Positions 1-9,611 of a stretch of 27,804 bases of DNA are shown here, piece after piece (positions within the stretch are counted from its first letter, which is position 1; every line of letters begins with the position of its first letter). The stretch comes from a virus, in the IMG/VR virus record IMGVR_UViG_3300030117_000581, positions 11,252 through 39,055 of that record. One strand, written 5' to 3'. A model generated the notes under the pieces. It was not told the origin of the DNA. It searched no databases and saw only the letters and a list, made by a program, of their open reading frames with translations. Both the position numbers and the translations under genes were made by a program.

Positions 1-2705
1 TTAAAAAACTCATCTATGTGTACCATTACGCCGTCTATTTCAGCTTCATAATTTTCATCTAATAAAATTCTTCTTTTAGCCATTCCTAAGTGAGGCTCGC
101 TTACGTGGTCTGTCACTAAATCAAGAATGTCAGAAATATCGTCTTTAGTAAATCCTAAATCTTTTGCTTTTTCTGTTAAATCATCTTTAGCATTTTCTAA
201 GAATTTTTTAGTCTGTTTGTAACCTCTGTGAGCTTCAGGATCTTCTCCAAAACTAACAATTCTTTTAGCTGCTTCTAATGCTTTTTTGTCGGCTATTTTT
301 GCAGCTTCTCCTCCTGTAGTTAGATTAGCTTTTCTAATAGCAGTAGCAAAAAACTCAATAACTTTTGCTTTTCCAAATGTTTCTATTTTTTTAGCAAAAG
401 TAGTAGGTTTGTAAACTCTATGAAAATAAGTTGCAGCATCAGGAATTTCATCAGCAAGAAGCCCGTATTTTTTAGCGTGGTTTAAAAGTTTAGTATGAAA
501 ATTTTGGATTGCTTCTACTGCTAATTGTTCAGCTGCGTCTAGCCCAGATTTATCTTCTCTAGTTAAAGCTCTAATAATTCTTCTGTTTGCTCTAGGATCT
601 TTTAAATCTAATCTGTACCCTAGTTTTTGAGCTTGAATATCTGCTGCCATAAGTCCACTTCTAAGCTCTGCTGTAACTCTTTGAGTATTTTGTCTCACTA
701 CTGTTTGTGCGTTATAGCCACTTCCTCTAGGACTTTCCATAAATGCAGAGGTAAACTCACGTATTAAAAGAGATTCACTAGAAAGAAGTCGAGTAGCTAA
801 AGGAGTAGTCAAAGTGTGTAGCCATTTTCCTAAAACAGGAATAGGAAGTGCAGACGCTCCTTCAATATACCTAGCAACAGTTTCTCTGAAACCTTTACCA
901 TGCCCGTGAGCTGTTCTAGGAATTAACCCAGCATTAGCGGTTGCTTCTGCTCCAATATCTTTAGGGTCTAAGTCAATTAAACCGTCAGATTTCTTAAAAG
1001 GTATTTCTGGGTTTACATCCACAGTCCCGTCTGCATGGTCTATTCGTTCATTTCGAGCATTTGCTATAGGATGTGGATCTACGTCTTTTGATCTTTTTGA
1101 TACTTTTGGATTTAAAATATCAGTATCTATAAACGTAGGTTTTAAAGGTTTGGTCTTTTTTCTTCCTTTAGACAGTTTAATTAACTTACTTGCATTTATT
1201 TTGTAAGAAGTTTTTTTAGATTTTTTTGCTTTGTTAATACCGTTAATAGCAGCTTCTTGCAATTCTGCGGATACTTTTTCAGGGTCTTCTATTCCTTCTT
1301 TTTTTAATCTGTCAATTAATGCTTTTTTAGATTTTAAAGATTTAGTAGTCAAAATACTCCAAAGAGCTTTGTCTATATCTCCATCAAATTCAATGTCAAT
1401 TCCTAAAATTTGTTTCATTTTTTTAGAACGAGATATAAGTTTGTTTTCAGCTCCGGTTATTTTAAAACCTTCTTTTACAACTGTATGTCCTTGGTTAAAA
1501 TCTTTAATTAATTTTTCTGATATCAAACGACGAAGCACCATAGGTTTAGGGTCTAATCCTATAGAAATATTTAATTTTCTAGCTAATATTATGAGTTGTC
1601 TGCCATCTAGTTTAGATAAATTTCTTTCAGTCTGTTTAGAAAATGCTTCAACACCCGGGGTTTCTTCTCTTCTTTTTACAGCAATTTCAAAACGAAGTTC
1701 GTCATCAGTTTGTTTTTTATTTCTTTTTATGCCTAGCCGTTTAGCTTCAGCTCGTAATTCTTTTCTACTAAGCCCATCAAGTTCTGTTAATATTTCATCG
1801 TCGCTTACTGCTCTTAATTTAGGCCCTGCTTCGTAGTCGGCAGCTTTTTCTCTACGGGCTGCTCGTAAAAGTTCTGCTTTTTCTTCTGCTTCAACTTGGC
1901 GTAACATTTTGCCGTATGCGGGGTCAAACCATTTAGGCTTTATAGCAGATCCTAAAGATCCTATTCCGGCAGACATGCCAAGAGCTAAAACTACATCATT
2001 TGGAGTTAAAGTTTTATCTAAGTTATACCTTAAAATTTCAAAAGGAATTTCAGCTCCAGTAACTTTTAAAGCATTATTTATAGCAATTAACCTTTGACTT
2101 CTTAAAGCAGCCGCAGGTGCTTGAGCTATTGTTGAAGCTGACGCAGTTGCAAACAGTCCAGCCGCTCCTAATCCGTACATAATTGCCATGTATTCAGGAA
2201 TTTGAGATCCCATTAAAGCCAAGAAACCTCCAACTTTATCTAAGGCTCCTCCTTTAAATAGTTCCTCCATCCTTTTTAAACCTAATCTAGCATCGTCAGT
2301 TTCGTGTAAAAACTCCATAAGAGAGCCAGAACTTTTTAATCTTTCTTGAGTTTCTTCTGGAAGATCCGAAGCATAGTTTGTTAAAAGATCATCAGAAACC
2401 ATAAAATTTGGATCATTTCTGAATGTATCAAAAGTTGCTAAATCACGAATAGCTTCTCCAGTTACAGTTGCATACTTTAAAGAAGTTCCAAGTTTTCCAA
2501 CAAATCCTAAATTTCTTTGGTAAGGCTGGTACATTAAAGATAATTCTCTAGATGTACGGTATTGAGGATTGTCTATTCGATTAAACATTCCTAAAGGAAC
2601 CATGCCAAAGTTTACATCTTTTAAGGTTTTATTTTGAGACGGGAGTTGAGGGTCTTGTATAGTTGTTGCATTTTCTGCGTTATACTCAAACGAATTATTT
2701 AACAT
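1..2705 (-). CDS. Internal virion protein D (T7 gp16-like), partial
   Basis: The reading frame opens at an ATG whose first base overlaps the stop of the upstream gp15-like gene, with an AGGAG about 10 bases before it. It stays open for 901 codons to the left edge, so the C-terminus is missing. Position after the gp14-like and gp15-like genes and the large size fit the T7 gp16 slot, the protein that helps eject DNA through the envelope. Roughly residues 150-200 are rich in Gly, Ala and hydrophobic residues (around GGFLALMGSQIPEYMAIMYG) and could contact membrane. Long Lys- and Glu-rich stretches follow. I do not see the N-terminal lytic transglycosylase domain that T7 gp16 carries. The assignment rests mainly on gene order and size. 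Confidence 0.75.
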   Translation of the reverse strand, partial: MLNNSFEYNAENATTIQDPQLPSQNKTLKDVNFGMVPLGMFNRIDNPQYRTSRELSLMYQPYQRNLGFVGKLGTSLKYATVTGEAIRDLATFDTFRNDPNFMVSDDLLTNYASDLPEETQERLKSSGSLMEFLHETDDARLGLKRMEELFKGGALDKVGGFLALMGSQIPEYMAIMYGLGAAGLFATASASTIAQAPAAALRSQRLIAINNALKVTGAEIPFEILRYNLDKTLTPNDVVLALGMSAGIGSLGSAIKPKWFDPAYGKMLRQVEAEEKAELLRAARREKAADYEAGPKLRAVSDDEILTELDGLSRKELRAEAKRLGIKRNKKQTDDELRFEIAVKRREETPGVEAFSKQTERNLSKLDGRQLIILARKLNISIGLDPKPMVLRRLISEKLIKDFNQGHTVVKEGFKITGAENKLISRSKKMKQILGIDIEFDGDIDKALWSILTTKSLKSKKALIDRLKKEGIEDPEKVSAELQEAAINGINKAKKSKKTSYKINASKLIKLSKGRKKTKPLKPTFIDTDILNPKVSKRSKDVDPHPIANARNERIDHADGTVDVNPEIPFKKSDGLIDLDPKDIGAEATANAGLIPRTAHGHGKGFRETVARYIEGASALPIPVLGKWLHTLTTPLATRLLSSESLLIREFTSAFMESPRGSGYNAQTVVRQNTQRVTAELRSGLMAADIQAQKLGYRLDLKDPRANRRIIRALTREDKSGLDAAEQLAVEAIQNFHTKLLNHAKKYGLLADEIPDAATYFHRVYKPTTFAKKIETFGKAKVIEFFATAIRKANLTTGGEAAKIADKKALEAAKRIVSFGEDPEAHRGYKQTKKFLENAKDDLTEKAKDLGFTKDDISDILDLVTDHVSEPHLGMAKRRILLDENYEAEIDGVMVHIDEFF

Positions 2706-5236
2706 TAATTTCTAGCTCCTGCTCGTCCTGTGCCAAAGTAGTAAGTATCTGCTCTTTGATAAAGCCCTTCAGGAGCCACGCCTGTTTCTTTTTCTTGCTG
2801 TAAAGCTCTTTGTCTTATTTTTTCTTTCTCAGTCAGCATAGGTTCAGGAATTAATCCAGCTCTCATTGCGTCTCTAAAATCAGATTCTTCTAAAGCATCG
2901 TAGTACAATCTATTACCCCAAGAACCGGGCATGTCTTCTCCAAACAATAAAGTTATTTCGTTATAACTAAAAGAATCTCTTAGTACGTTTCCTACAAACA
3001 AATCCCATTGCTCTCCTTCTGATTTGGGAGCAACTTCAAATCTAACTTTCATAATATCTTCCCCTATGTCTTTATTATTTTTAATTAAATTTTGAAGTCT
3101 TTCGTATAGTTCTTTGTTTTGTTCTACAGACAAATCTAATTTTTCAGGCATTCTTCCTCTAGATATTTGAAAAGAAGAAAACTCAACAAGTCTTTTAGCA
3201 TACTCTAGTGTGTCTTGATTAGAATACGAACCAAAGTTTCCTAGGTCGTGCCTTAAAATAAATTTTCCGTCTATTACTACGCTATTCTCTTTTACAAAAT
3301 TAATAGCATCGTTTACAGCTTCTTTAACATTTGTCTGCCCAAAAAACATGTTATTAAAAGCAAATCGTTTTACCAAATTATATTGAGCAGGATCTGCTCC
3401 TGACGAAACAAACTCGTCGGGAAATTGAGCATCCATTGCTTTAGATATATTACTAATTGATACTTCGTTATTAGCTCTTTCTACAGCCCCAACAACAGCT
3501 CGGTATACTTGTCTACCGTCTGCTGCCCCTTTATATTTCTGAATGTACTCTGCTTGTCTATATATTTCTAAATTTTCTGCTCCTACTACTTTTGATAAAA
3601 GTTGATCTTTTCCTACTTCTGTGAAAGCCAAATAAGTTTCAAATGCTTGTACAAATTTTTGTTCGTGCGTAGTGGGGACTTCTGCATTTACTTGATCTGC
3701 AATGCCTTGGCGAATTTCTTCAGCATTTCGAACCCAAGAGCTAGGATTCCCATATTCTTTAAGCATTGTAGATGTTTCGTCGGGAATAAAATTAAGTTCA
3801 GCAGCAGCCATAGCCATAGCGTTAGCTTCAGTCATGTTTTCTTCTTGCATTAACTGGTTAAATTTGTGTTTATACAGCGTTAAATTTACAGACTTTTGAA
3901 CATTTTTTAAATTTATAGTGTAATCTGAACCGGATTTGCCTTGAGCGTGTAATTGTTTGTTCCGTAAAACGTAGACTCCTTCTTCACCTTTAGGACTTCT
4001 AATTATTTTATAGTCTTCGTCAAAATTTGGAATAACATCTCTAAGTTGCTTAACTGCCGATCCTAAAATATCATCAGAATTTGTAAGCACAGACGTAGGG
4101 TCTACTCCTACAAGGTTTGGGTTATTTACTATAGTTGATTGTACAAATTCATCTAAACCTCTCCCAATTGATGTTGTTTTTTGAGCTTGAGTTCTAGTAT
4201 CTGTAAAAGTTATATTTCTTTCTATTTGAGGTATTGACTCAGCGTAAGCATTAACAATAGAAGGTTCATCTGCAAGTCTTGGTCTTTTTCCTTTTTGGTT
4301 TGCTGGCCCTATTTCTGCTAACTCAAAAGCCTGTTTAATAAAAGGAGCTGCTGCTGCGTTGTTTATCATGCCATCAATTAAAGTATTCCCTATAATTCTG
4401 TTTGCACTTTTTCTGCTTATAGATCCTTCCCAAGGCCCCACATATTGATCTCCAATTTCTTCAACTATTTGTTTTATTCCAAAAACTATTCTAGAATTTC
4501 TTGCTTCTTTAGATTCGTTAGGATTTTTTGTTCCCATTAAATTTCTAATTTCCATGTTTATTTCAGCTTGAATTCCTGTAATTGCTAAGTTTTGAGTTTC
4601 GGTGCTTATGTAATTTGCTTGGTCGTTTCCAAAACTTTCATATAATTTAGAAGAATATTTATTTAAAGCTATATCAAAATCCGCACTTCCGCCTTCTCCT
4701 GCTGTCCATTTTAATTTTGAAAGTTCTTCTTCAAGCCATTCCATGCTCCCTTTCATAGTTTTTAACCTAGGGTCTTCGTCTCTTAGTTTGTGTTTTTCTG
4801 AATCCCAAAGTTGCCCTAATCTTTGTATTTTTATAGCAGCATCAGCTCTTGCTAATCCTTTTTGGCTTGCTGGATTTTCTATAAATAAAATGTCGCCGTC
4901 GTCTACTGCTTCACTAAGTGTTTTGTTTACAGCTCGAAGTTCGTTGTACGCTTGTTTTATGTCTGCTTCTTCTTGAGCAGCGTCTCTTTTTGCTGCGGCT
5001 ACTCCGTAATTTTGTACTGATTTGGACAATCCTGAAAAAGCGGCGGCTAATTTTTGTTCGTTCTGTCCTAACCCTAAAGCAGGAGCAGTAGGCATAGGAG
5101 TTCCCGCTTCTGCTACAGGCATCCCAGCAGCACCTTGGTCTATTGTCACATCTCTAGGAGTTGCTACAACATCTAAAGCTGATTCAGCTGGAGCTACATT
5201 AGATACGACGGTTCTTGATTGCGGTCTTTTTGCCAT
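2705..5236 (-). CDS. Internal virion protein C (T7 gp15-like)
   Basis: This 843-aa protein starts with MAKRPQSRTV behind a near-perfect AGGAGGTG at 7 bases, directly after the gp14-like gene. Length (T7 gp15 is about 750 aa) and position between the gp14-like and gp16-like genes indicate the ejection-tube core protein. The first 45 residues are low-complexity and rich in Ala, Pro and Val. The next section (about 60-200) is highly charged and looks helical, for example YNELRAVNKTLSEAVDD. No enzymatic motif or membrane segment is visible. The stop overlaps the ATG of the gp16-like gene, so translation of the two is probably coupled. Function comes from synteny rather than from a clear motif. 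Confidence 0.8.
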   Translation of the reverse strand: MAKRPQSRTVVSNVAPAESALDVVATPRDVTIDQGAAGMPVAEAGTPMPTAPALGLGQNEQKLAAAFSGLSKSVQNYGVAAAKRDAAQEEADIKQAYNELRAVNKTLSEAVDDGDILFIENPASQKGLARADAAIKIQRLGQLWDSEKHKLRDEDPRLKTMKGSMEWLEEELSKLKWTAGEGGSADFDIALNKYSSKLYESFGNDQANYISTETQNLAITGIQAEINMEIRNLMGTKNPNESKEARNSRIVFGIKQIVEEIGDQYVGPWEGSISRKSANRIIGNTLIDGMINNAAAAPFIKQAFELAEIGPANQKGKRPRLADEPSIVNAYAESIPQIERNITFTDTRTQAQKTTSIGRGLDEFVQSTIVNNPNLVGVDPTSVLTNSDDILGSAVKQLRDVIPNFDEDYKIIRSPKGEEGVYVLRNKQLHAQGKSGSDYTINLKNVQKSVNLTLYKHKFNQLMQEENMTEANAMAMAAAELNFIPDETSTMLKEYGNPSSWVRNAEEIRQGIADQVNAEVPTTHEQKFVQAFETYLAFTEVGKDQLLSKVVGAENLEIYRQAEYIQKYKGAADGRQVYRAVVGAVERANNEVSISNISKAMDAQFPDEFVSSGADPAQYNLVKRFAFNNMFFGQTNVKEAVNDAINFVKENSVVIDGKFILRHDLGNFGSYSNQDTLEYAKRLVEFSSFQISRGRMPEKLDLSVEQNKELYERLQNLIKNNKDIGEDIMKVRFEVAPKSEGEQWDLFVGNVLRDSFSYNEITLLFGEDMPGSWGNRLYYDALEESDFRDAMRAGLIPEPMLTEKEKIRQRALQQEKETGVAPEGLYQRADTYYFGTGRAGARN

Positions 5237-5926
5237 TTAAGCACCTCCTGTGGTAGAAGCTGGAGTTGGGTTTAGTGCTTCTATTGTTTGATGGTGAGCT
5301 GCTGCGTTAATTACCCCAGCTCCTGCTTGCACCATATAAGGAGCCATAGAAGGTCTAGCAACTGATTGTACTGGAGCTGCTGGGTTTATTGGAGCCATTG
5401 GGGCTGGCAACGCAGCATTTATTCTGTTTTGAGTTTGAGCTTGTATTGCATACATATTCATTTGAGATTGTTTTAATTTATTTCTTAAGTTAGTAAAAGA
5501 TGCTTGAGAAACTCTAGCTTCTGCAAGTTCGTATTGCTGTTGAGCTAATCTTACTGAGTTTCCTACAGTTCCTGTTTCTGCGGCGGCGGCTCTAACAAAA
5601 GAAGATCCTTGTCTAGCTTGCATAGACGCTCTTTTAATTTGTTGTAGAGTAGCATTTTTTGTTTGTTCTACTCGATCTAATAATGCTGCGTATTGTCCAC
5701 TAGCTGAGTCTTCCGCAGAATCTGCTAAAGAATTATATCTGTCTGCTTGCCATTGAGCTAGTTCTTCCTGATAAGCTACTTGTCTATAGTATTCAGCGTT
5801 CCTGTGTAGTCCTAGCTTCCTGTTGTATTCAGCTTGTGCTTTGTATTGTTTTCTAGCAGCAGAAGCTCCGGCAGCTCCCTGAGCTACGCTTATAGCTCCC
5901 ATTGTTGCTGATACAGGATCACACAT
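5237..5926 (-). CDS. Internal virion protein B (T7 gp14-like)
   Basis: A 229-aa protein starting MCDPVSATMG, an N-terminus typical of gp14-type internal virion proteins (MC-P--A-M, followed by a Gly/Ala-rich segment). Residues 8-25 are Ala/Gly-rich and mildly hydrophobic. Residues 30-170 are rich in Gln, Ala, Arg and Tyr and look like a long helix (for example YYRQVAYQEELAQWQADRYN). The last 50 residues are rich in Ala and Pro. In T7, gp14 forms the outer-membrane part of the ejection channel. A GCGAGG motif precedes the ATG by about 7 bases. The gene overlaps the gp13-like gene by 8 bp and ends 1 bp before the gp15-like start, as expected for one co-translated virion operon. Confidence 0.87.
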   Translation of the reverse strand: MCDPVSATMGAISVAQGAAGASAARKQYKAQAEYNRKLGLHRNAEYYRQVAYQEELAQWQADRYNSLADSAEDSASGQYAALLDRVEQTKNATLQQIKRASMQARQGSSFVRAAAAETGTVGNSVRLAQQQYELAEARVSQASFTNLRNKLKQSQMNMYAIQAQTQNRINAALPAPMAPINPAAPVQSVARPSMAPYMVQAGAGVINAAAHHQTIEALNPTPASTTGGA

Positions 5927-6389
5927 GATTTAACCTCGCAAATTCTAAGAATGTTTTATTATAAGGGCCTAATGTCACACGACGAATAAAAGTAAACCCA
6001 AGCCATTGTATCCATTTAATATGGACTGTATTTTTTTCGTACACACAGTTAAACACCATGTCATACGGTTCTAGTAATGTAGGCAGGAACTTCCTGCTTT
6101 GCCTTAAAAAAGATATTGGAACATCGTTAGTTAGATCGTTGGTTGCTAACAACCATATTGATCCTGTTTTTAACTCTCGATCCATTGGAACTACTCCAAA
6201 CATAGTAAACGGAGTCCCGTCTTTCATACCAGTATAACAGTAAGGTTTAGATTCTAGATACCCTGACATCAAAGCAGTTTCTGGAGAAACATTACCTACT
6301 GCTGTTAGTTCTTCTATATCCGCTTTTCTCATGTTGTTAGCTACATGGTACACATGGGGTAGAGTAGATGTTAAAACATAAGTCTTCAT
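5919..6389 (-). CDS. Phage gp13-like protein (internal virion protein A type)
   Basis: A 156-aa protein with the pattern of the gp13/DUF2833 family: ADIEELTAVG, then SPETALMSGYLES, then TMFGVVPM, GSIWLLATNDL, and a C-terminal WIQWLGFTF followed by GPYNKTFLEF. The fold of this family is related to GNAT acetyltransferases, although no acetylation is established for it. In T7, gp13 is needed for virion assembly but is not a major structural component. The start overlaps the stop of tail tubular protein B by 1 bp (TAATG), with AGGA just upstream. The gene sits in the canonical slot between gp12 and gp14 homologues. Family call is firm; its biochemical role is not. Confidence 0.85.
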   Translation of the reverse strand: MKTYVLTSTLPHVYHVANNMRKADIEELTAVGNVSPETALMSGYLESKPYCYTGMKDGTPFTMFGVVPMDRELKTGSIWLLATNDLTNDVPISFLRQSRKFLPTLLEPYDMVFNCVYEKNTVHIKWIQWLGFTFIRRVTLGPYNKTFLEFARLNHV

Positions 6390-8869
6390 TAAATCCTAGG
6401 CTGCGATCGGGTAACGTAGCTTGCTTCAAATTCTACCGACTGCAAGTTGCTAGGGAAAGCAGAATCGTTCTCTATTTCTATTTTTACTCTGTCTGATCTT
6501 GCAAACACAGGAAATCTAAAATCTCCTGATTGGCTAGGTATTGAACCTAATAGTCCACCAGCAGAATAGAATCTACCTGAAAAAGGATACTCAGTTGTTG
6601 AACCGTCAGATCCACCAATCTCAGGAGTTACTTTAACTTTGAAAAACGCAGTATCTTCAAACACTACAGTCATATAACGTAGCTGATGCCTACCTGCTGC
6701 TACCATTTCAAACCCACCTTTTGCAGTTGCTTTTTTAAGAGTAGGCTCAGTAAACTCGTATTTCATGGTGTAAGGAAGTCCTACGAATAAATCCTCATTG
6801 GTTACAGCCTCGGACAGCGTGATAGTGTTACCGCTAACAGAAGAAACTCCCACCGTGTCTCCTCCAGTAGTAACAACTTGCATAGCATCCGATGAGTTCA
6901 TTTCGTAGTTTGTAGGCAACGTAAGAGTAGTTCCTGTTTGTCCTGTAAGTTTGTGACGACGATCTAAGGTAGTTACATATTCAGCCCCAGTATCAACAAG
7001 TCCTGTCTGCAAATCCATGCGTTCTAGGTATGTTTTAGAATCTCTTACTACTACCAAGAAAAGAGCAGAACCTACGAATTGTAAGTTTAAAATAGTAGCT
7101 CCAGTAAAAGTAAACTTACTCCAAGCTGCTTGAACTCTCTCACGTCCATTGTTGAAGTATTTGTATATGTAAAGCTCATTAGCTGTGCCAGCAAGAACTG
7201 CAAGAACATCTTCGTGAGTAGACGCTGACATTTGTTTTATAGTCCCACTTATATACTTAGGAACTTGAGCTGTAGATTCTAGTGCGTCAAATTGTATGTC
7301 TGTTTCGTTTGTTTTAAAGAACTCTCGTACTCCTGAGAAAGAACCACGAGTAAATGGGAAGAACAAAGAAGACCCACTTGCTACTGGCCTCATAGATGTT
7401 TGCACGTCAAAGTTAGTTACTTGAGTAATTGAGGCAGTAAGAGGACTTAATATTGCTTCTCCTTGCAGAGCAAACTGTGTTCTGTCTGAGAATAGAATAA
7501 GTCGATCACTAAAAGGTACTGCTGACTTTAGCTCATTAATCTCAGTACCACCTACTCCAACGTCTACAACAGCTGTATCAAGTAACTGAGTAACAGTAGT
7601 TCTAAAGAAGTTAAAATAAAATGCAGTTTCACTTAGAATAGCATTTTCTCCTGAAAGAAGTACTAGACGATTTTTAAAGAAACTAATGTCGTTTATTTTC
7701 TTGTCTACAAAAGATGGATTAGGATTCGTTAGCAAAGCCCCAGTTTCTCTTGGGTTAAATCCAAAGTTTGTATAGTCAGACCCAGCAGGAACATTAGATC
7801 CCGGTGTTGTTCGGTCTGCCCGTTTAACCATAAAAGTACCATCAGATTGTCTTATTAGTATGTGGGGTAAAGTGTCGTAATTCCAAGTAAATTTCTCTCC
7901 TCCACCTATAGTTTCTACCCATAGGCCCTCACCAAAGTCAGCTCCTCCGTTTGTTTCAAAGATAACATGGTAGTCATCTACGTCGGATTCAGGATCTCCT
8001 TTTACTAAAATTTTCATTCCGTTTTTTGCTATAGAAGGTAGATCACTAAAATTTTGTACGCTGTCTTTAATAACTCTGTGAGCTGATTGTCCTAGTGAAT
8101 CTTCTACAGTTAAAGTAAAGTCAGTAGAAGAGTGAGAAACAAACACAACACTTCCTTGAGATGTTGAGGTGTAATCAGTTACTCCGTTAATGTCTCCTGC
8201 TAAGTTAGCTGCAATAGCTTCAGTAGATGGAGGATCTGGAGGGTACGCATACGTTTCGCTACTCATGTCGGGGTCAATGTCTGTCGCAGTAGGATCGTGG
8301 TCAAATTCTCCTATTTGTACTTCTGAACCTCCGTCAAGAAAGGACTGCACTTTAAAGTGAATACCTTGCCCAGAAGCCTTGATCCAAATAAGAGCTTCGT
8401 TAGGTTGTGCAGTAAGTCCTCTAGAAAAAGTAGACAAAGTATCTGCAAGTTGGCAAGTAACTGAAGTGTTTACTAAGAAAGTAACATCAGCAATAGACAC
8501 AGCTTTAAAGTTAGCAGAAGGAGAACTGTCTGTTAAATAAGTACTAGATCCTAAGTCAGTATGCACAATTTTTTGAGTGCCATCTAAATCGTGTACTAAA
8601 ACAGTATTTCCTGATCCTGTAAGAGTTACTAAAAATTCTTCATCTACATCTCGTGTTACTACATGAGTAAAAGCGTCAGTAGCGTTTACCGATGAAGTAC
8701 TATTTTTAAGTTGATTTACATAGTTTGTAGGAGGTCTTTTAGTCAGTCCGCCAACAACTAAAGGCATTGCATTTTCTTGTGCTTCGCATTGGTTAGGTAG
8801 ACGTTGTGTTGCAGGTTGTTGAGATACCCCGCCAACTAAGTTAGGAACGCTCGTAGTAATAAGAGCCAT
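6389..8869 (-). CDS. Tail tubular protein B / nozzle (T7 gp12-like)
   Basis: An 826-aa protein beginning MALITTSVPNLVGGVSQQPA. The segment NLVGGVSQQPATQR and the following NQCEAQENAMP and GGLTKRPPT are the N-terminal signature of T7 gp12-type tail nozzle proteins. Length is close to T7 gp12 (794 aa). A central beta-rich region includes FFKNRLVLLSGENAILSE and PFSDRLILFSDRTQF, repeating units typical of the gp12 beta-propeller. The C-terminal part has RFYSAGGLLGSIPSQSGDFR. It forms the tail nozzle together with the gp11-like protein encoded upstream. Start and upstream stop overlap as TAATG, indicating translational coupling. Confidence 0.95.
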   Translation of the reverse strand: MALITTSVPNLVGGVSQQPATQRLPNQCEAQENAMPLVVGGLTKRPPTNYVNQLKNSTSSVNATDAFTHVVTRDVDEEFLVTLTGSGNTVLVHDLDGTQKIVHTDLGSSTYLTDSSPSANFKAVSIADVTFLVNTSVTCQLADTLSTFSRGLTAQPNEALIWIKASGQGIHFKVQSFLDGGSEVQIGEFDHDPTATDIDPDMSSETYAYPPDPPSTEAIAANLAGDINGVTDYTSTSQGSVVFVSHSSTDFTLTVEDSLGQSAHRVIKDSVQNFSDLPSIAKNGMKILVKGDPESDVDDYHVIFETNGGADFGEGLWVETIGGGEKFTWNYDTLPHILIRQSDGTFMVKRADRTTPGSNVPAGSDYTNFGFNPRETGALLTNPNPSFVDKKINDISFFKNRLVLLSGENAILSETAFYFNFFRTTVTQLLDTAVVDVGVGGTEINELKSAVPFSDRLILFSDRTQFALQGEAILSPLTASITQVTNFDVQTSMRPVASGSSLFFPFTRGSFSGVREFFKTNETDIQFDALESTAQVPKYISGTIKQMSASTHEDVLAVLAGTANELYIYKYFNNGRERVQAAWSKFTFTGATILNLQFVGSALFLVVVRDSKTYLERMDLQTGLVDTGAEYVTTLDRRHKLTGQTGTTLTLPTNYEMNSSDAMQVVTTGGDTVGVSSVSGNTITLSEAVTNEDLFVGLPYTMKYEFTEPTLKKATAKGGFEMVAAGRHQLRYMTVVFEDTAFFKVKVTPEIGGSDGSTTEYPFSGRFYSAGGLLGSIPSQSGDFRFPVFARSDRVKIEIENDSAFPSNLQSVEFEASYVTRSQPRI

Positions 8870-9507
8870 TATCCAAGACTCCTAGAAGTGTTTAGTCTGC
8901 CTATGATTCTATGAACATCGTGGTTGTCAAAGATTGTTCTGTCTCCAGTTTCTCCTTCAAACTCTTTTAGCAAAGCTAAAGCACGAGTTTCATCTTCACG
9001 AGAAAACATGTGATGTTTCTGAGATCCCACCATACGATCTTGAAATACACGAGCAGCTTTTATAGTCGCATATCGACGTGCTGGCTCAGGAAGCTCTGTA
9101 AAATCTAGTAAGTAAATAACAGTAGCTACAACTTCCGTTTCAAAATCATAAGTGTTATTAGTACGATCAAATAGTTTATCTCCACGCTGAGTAATGTCTC
9201 TAGTATCTGTAACTGTTGTGTTTCTATTAACATCTTGAGTTACTATTCCGTGGTCTACTAAATCAATTCTTACTATGTTTTCTGCTAATACTATTTGTTT
9301 ACTTGCATCAGGCTGAAAAGCTACATTGTATTGCGTATTAAAATGCCAGCCCATTGTTTGTATTTCTCTAGTAATTTCTGTTAATACATTTTGAGCAATC
9401 GCTGCATCAGCATTTTTAGGATCACTAAGAGAAGTAATAGGAGGTTCACCAACCGCCGAAAGAATTGTGTTTACTGCATCGAGTTCTGTTGTTCTAGCTC
9501 CAGCCAT
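8869..9507 (-). CDS. Tail tubular protein A / gatekeeper (T7 gp11-like)
   Basis: A 212-aa protein with the gp11 N-terminal signature: ELDAVNTILSAVGEPPITSL, followed by ADAAIAQNVLTEITREIQTM and GWHFNTQYNV. Length matches T7 gp11 (196 aa). It would form the adaptor ring between portal and nozzle. The ATG has AAGGGAG 6 bases upstream. The gene is the first after the strong terminator that follows the capsid gene, so it depends on read-through or on a promoter I could not identify. The C-terminal half contains EPARRYATIKAARVFQDRM, also usual for the family. Confidence 0.95.
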   Translation of the reverse strand: MAGARTTELDAVNTILSAVGEPPITSLSDPKNADAAIAQNVLTEITREIQTMGWHFNTQYNVAFQPDASKQIVLAENIVRIDLVDHGIVTQDVNRNTTVTDTRDITQRGDKLFDRTNNTYDFETEVVATVIYLLDFTELPEPARRYATIKAARVFQDRMVGSQKHHMFSREDETRALALLKEFEGETGDRTIFDNHDVHRIIGRLNTSRSLG

Positions 9508-9529
9508 TAGACGCTCCCTTCTTAATTTT

Positions 9530-9566
9530 AAAAAAGGAGACGACCCCTTATTCAGAGGCCGCCTCC
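9530..9566 (-). terminator. Intrinsic terminator after the major capsid gene
   Basis: Read on the minus strand, a 12-bp stem (GGAGGCGGCCTC with GGGGTCGTCTCC, three G-T pairs) closes a 7-base loop and is followed directly by six Ts. It lies between the capsid stop and the gp11-like gene, the position of T-phi in T7. It would keep capsid transcripts high and lower tail-gene expression. A smaller hairpin (GACATG, 6-base loop, CATGTC, 9570-9587) lies just before it. Confidence 0.93.
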
Positions 9567-9611
9567 GGGGACATGGAGACTCATGTCAATTATACAATAC
9601 TTAAGTATATA

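Noticed and set aside
1231-1836. Plus-strand open frame of 201 codons
   Set aside because: It lies wholly inside the gp16-like gene on the opposite strand, has no ribosome binding site, and its Ser/Phe/Leu-rich product is typical of an antisense shadow of Lys/Glu-rich coding sequence.
9589-9594. TATAAT box as a promoter for the tail genes
   Set aside because: No acceptable -35 box lies 15-19 bp upstream, and transcription from it would run straight into the terminator at 9530-9566.
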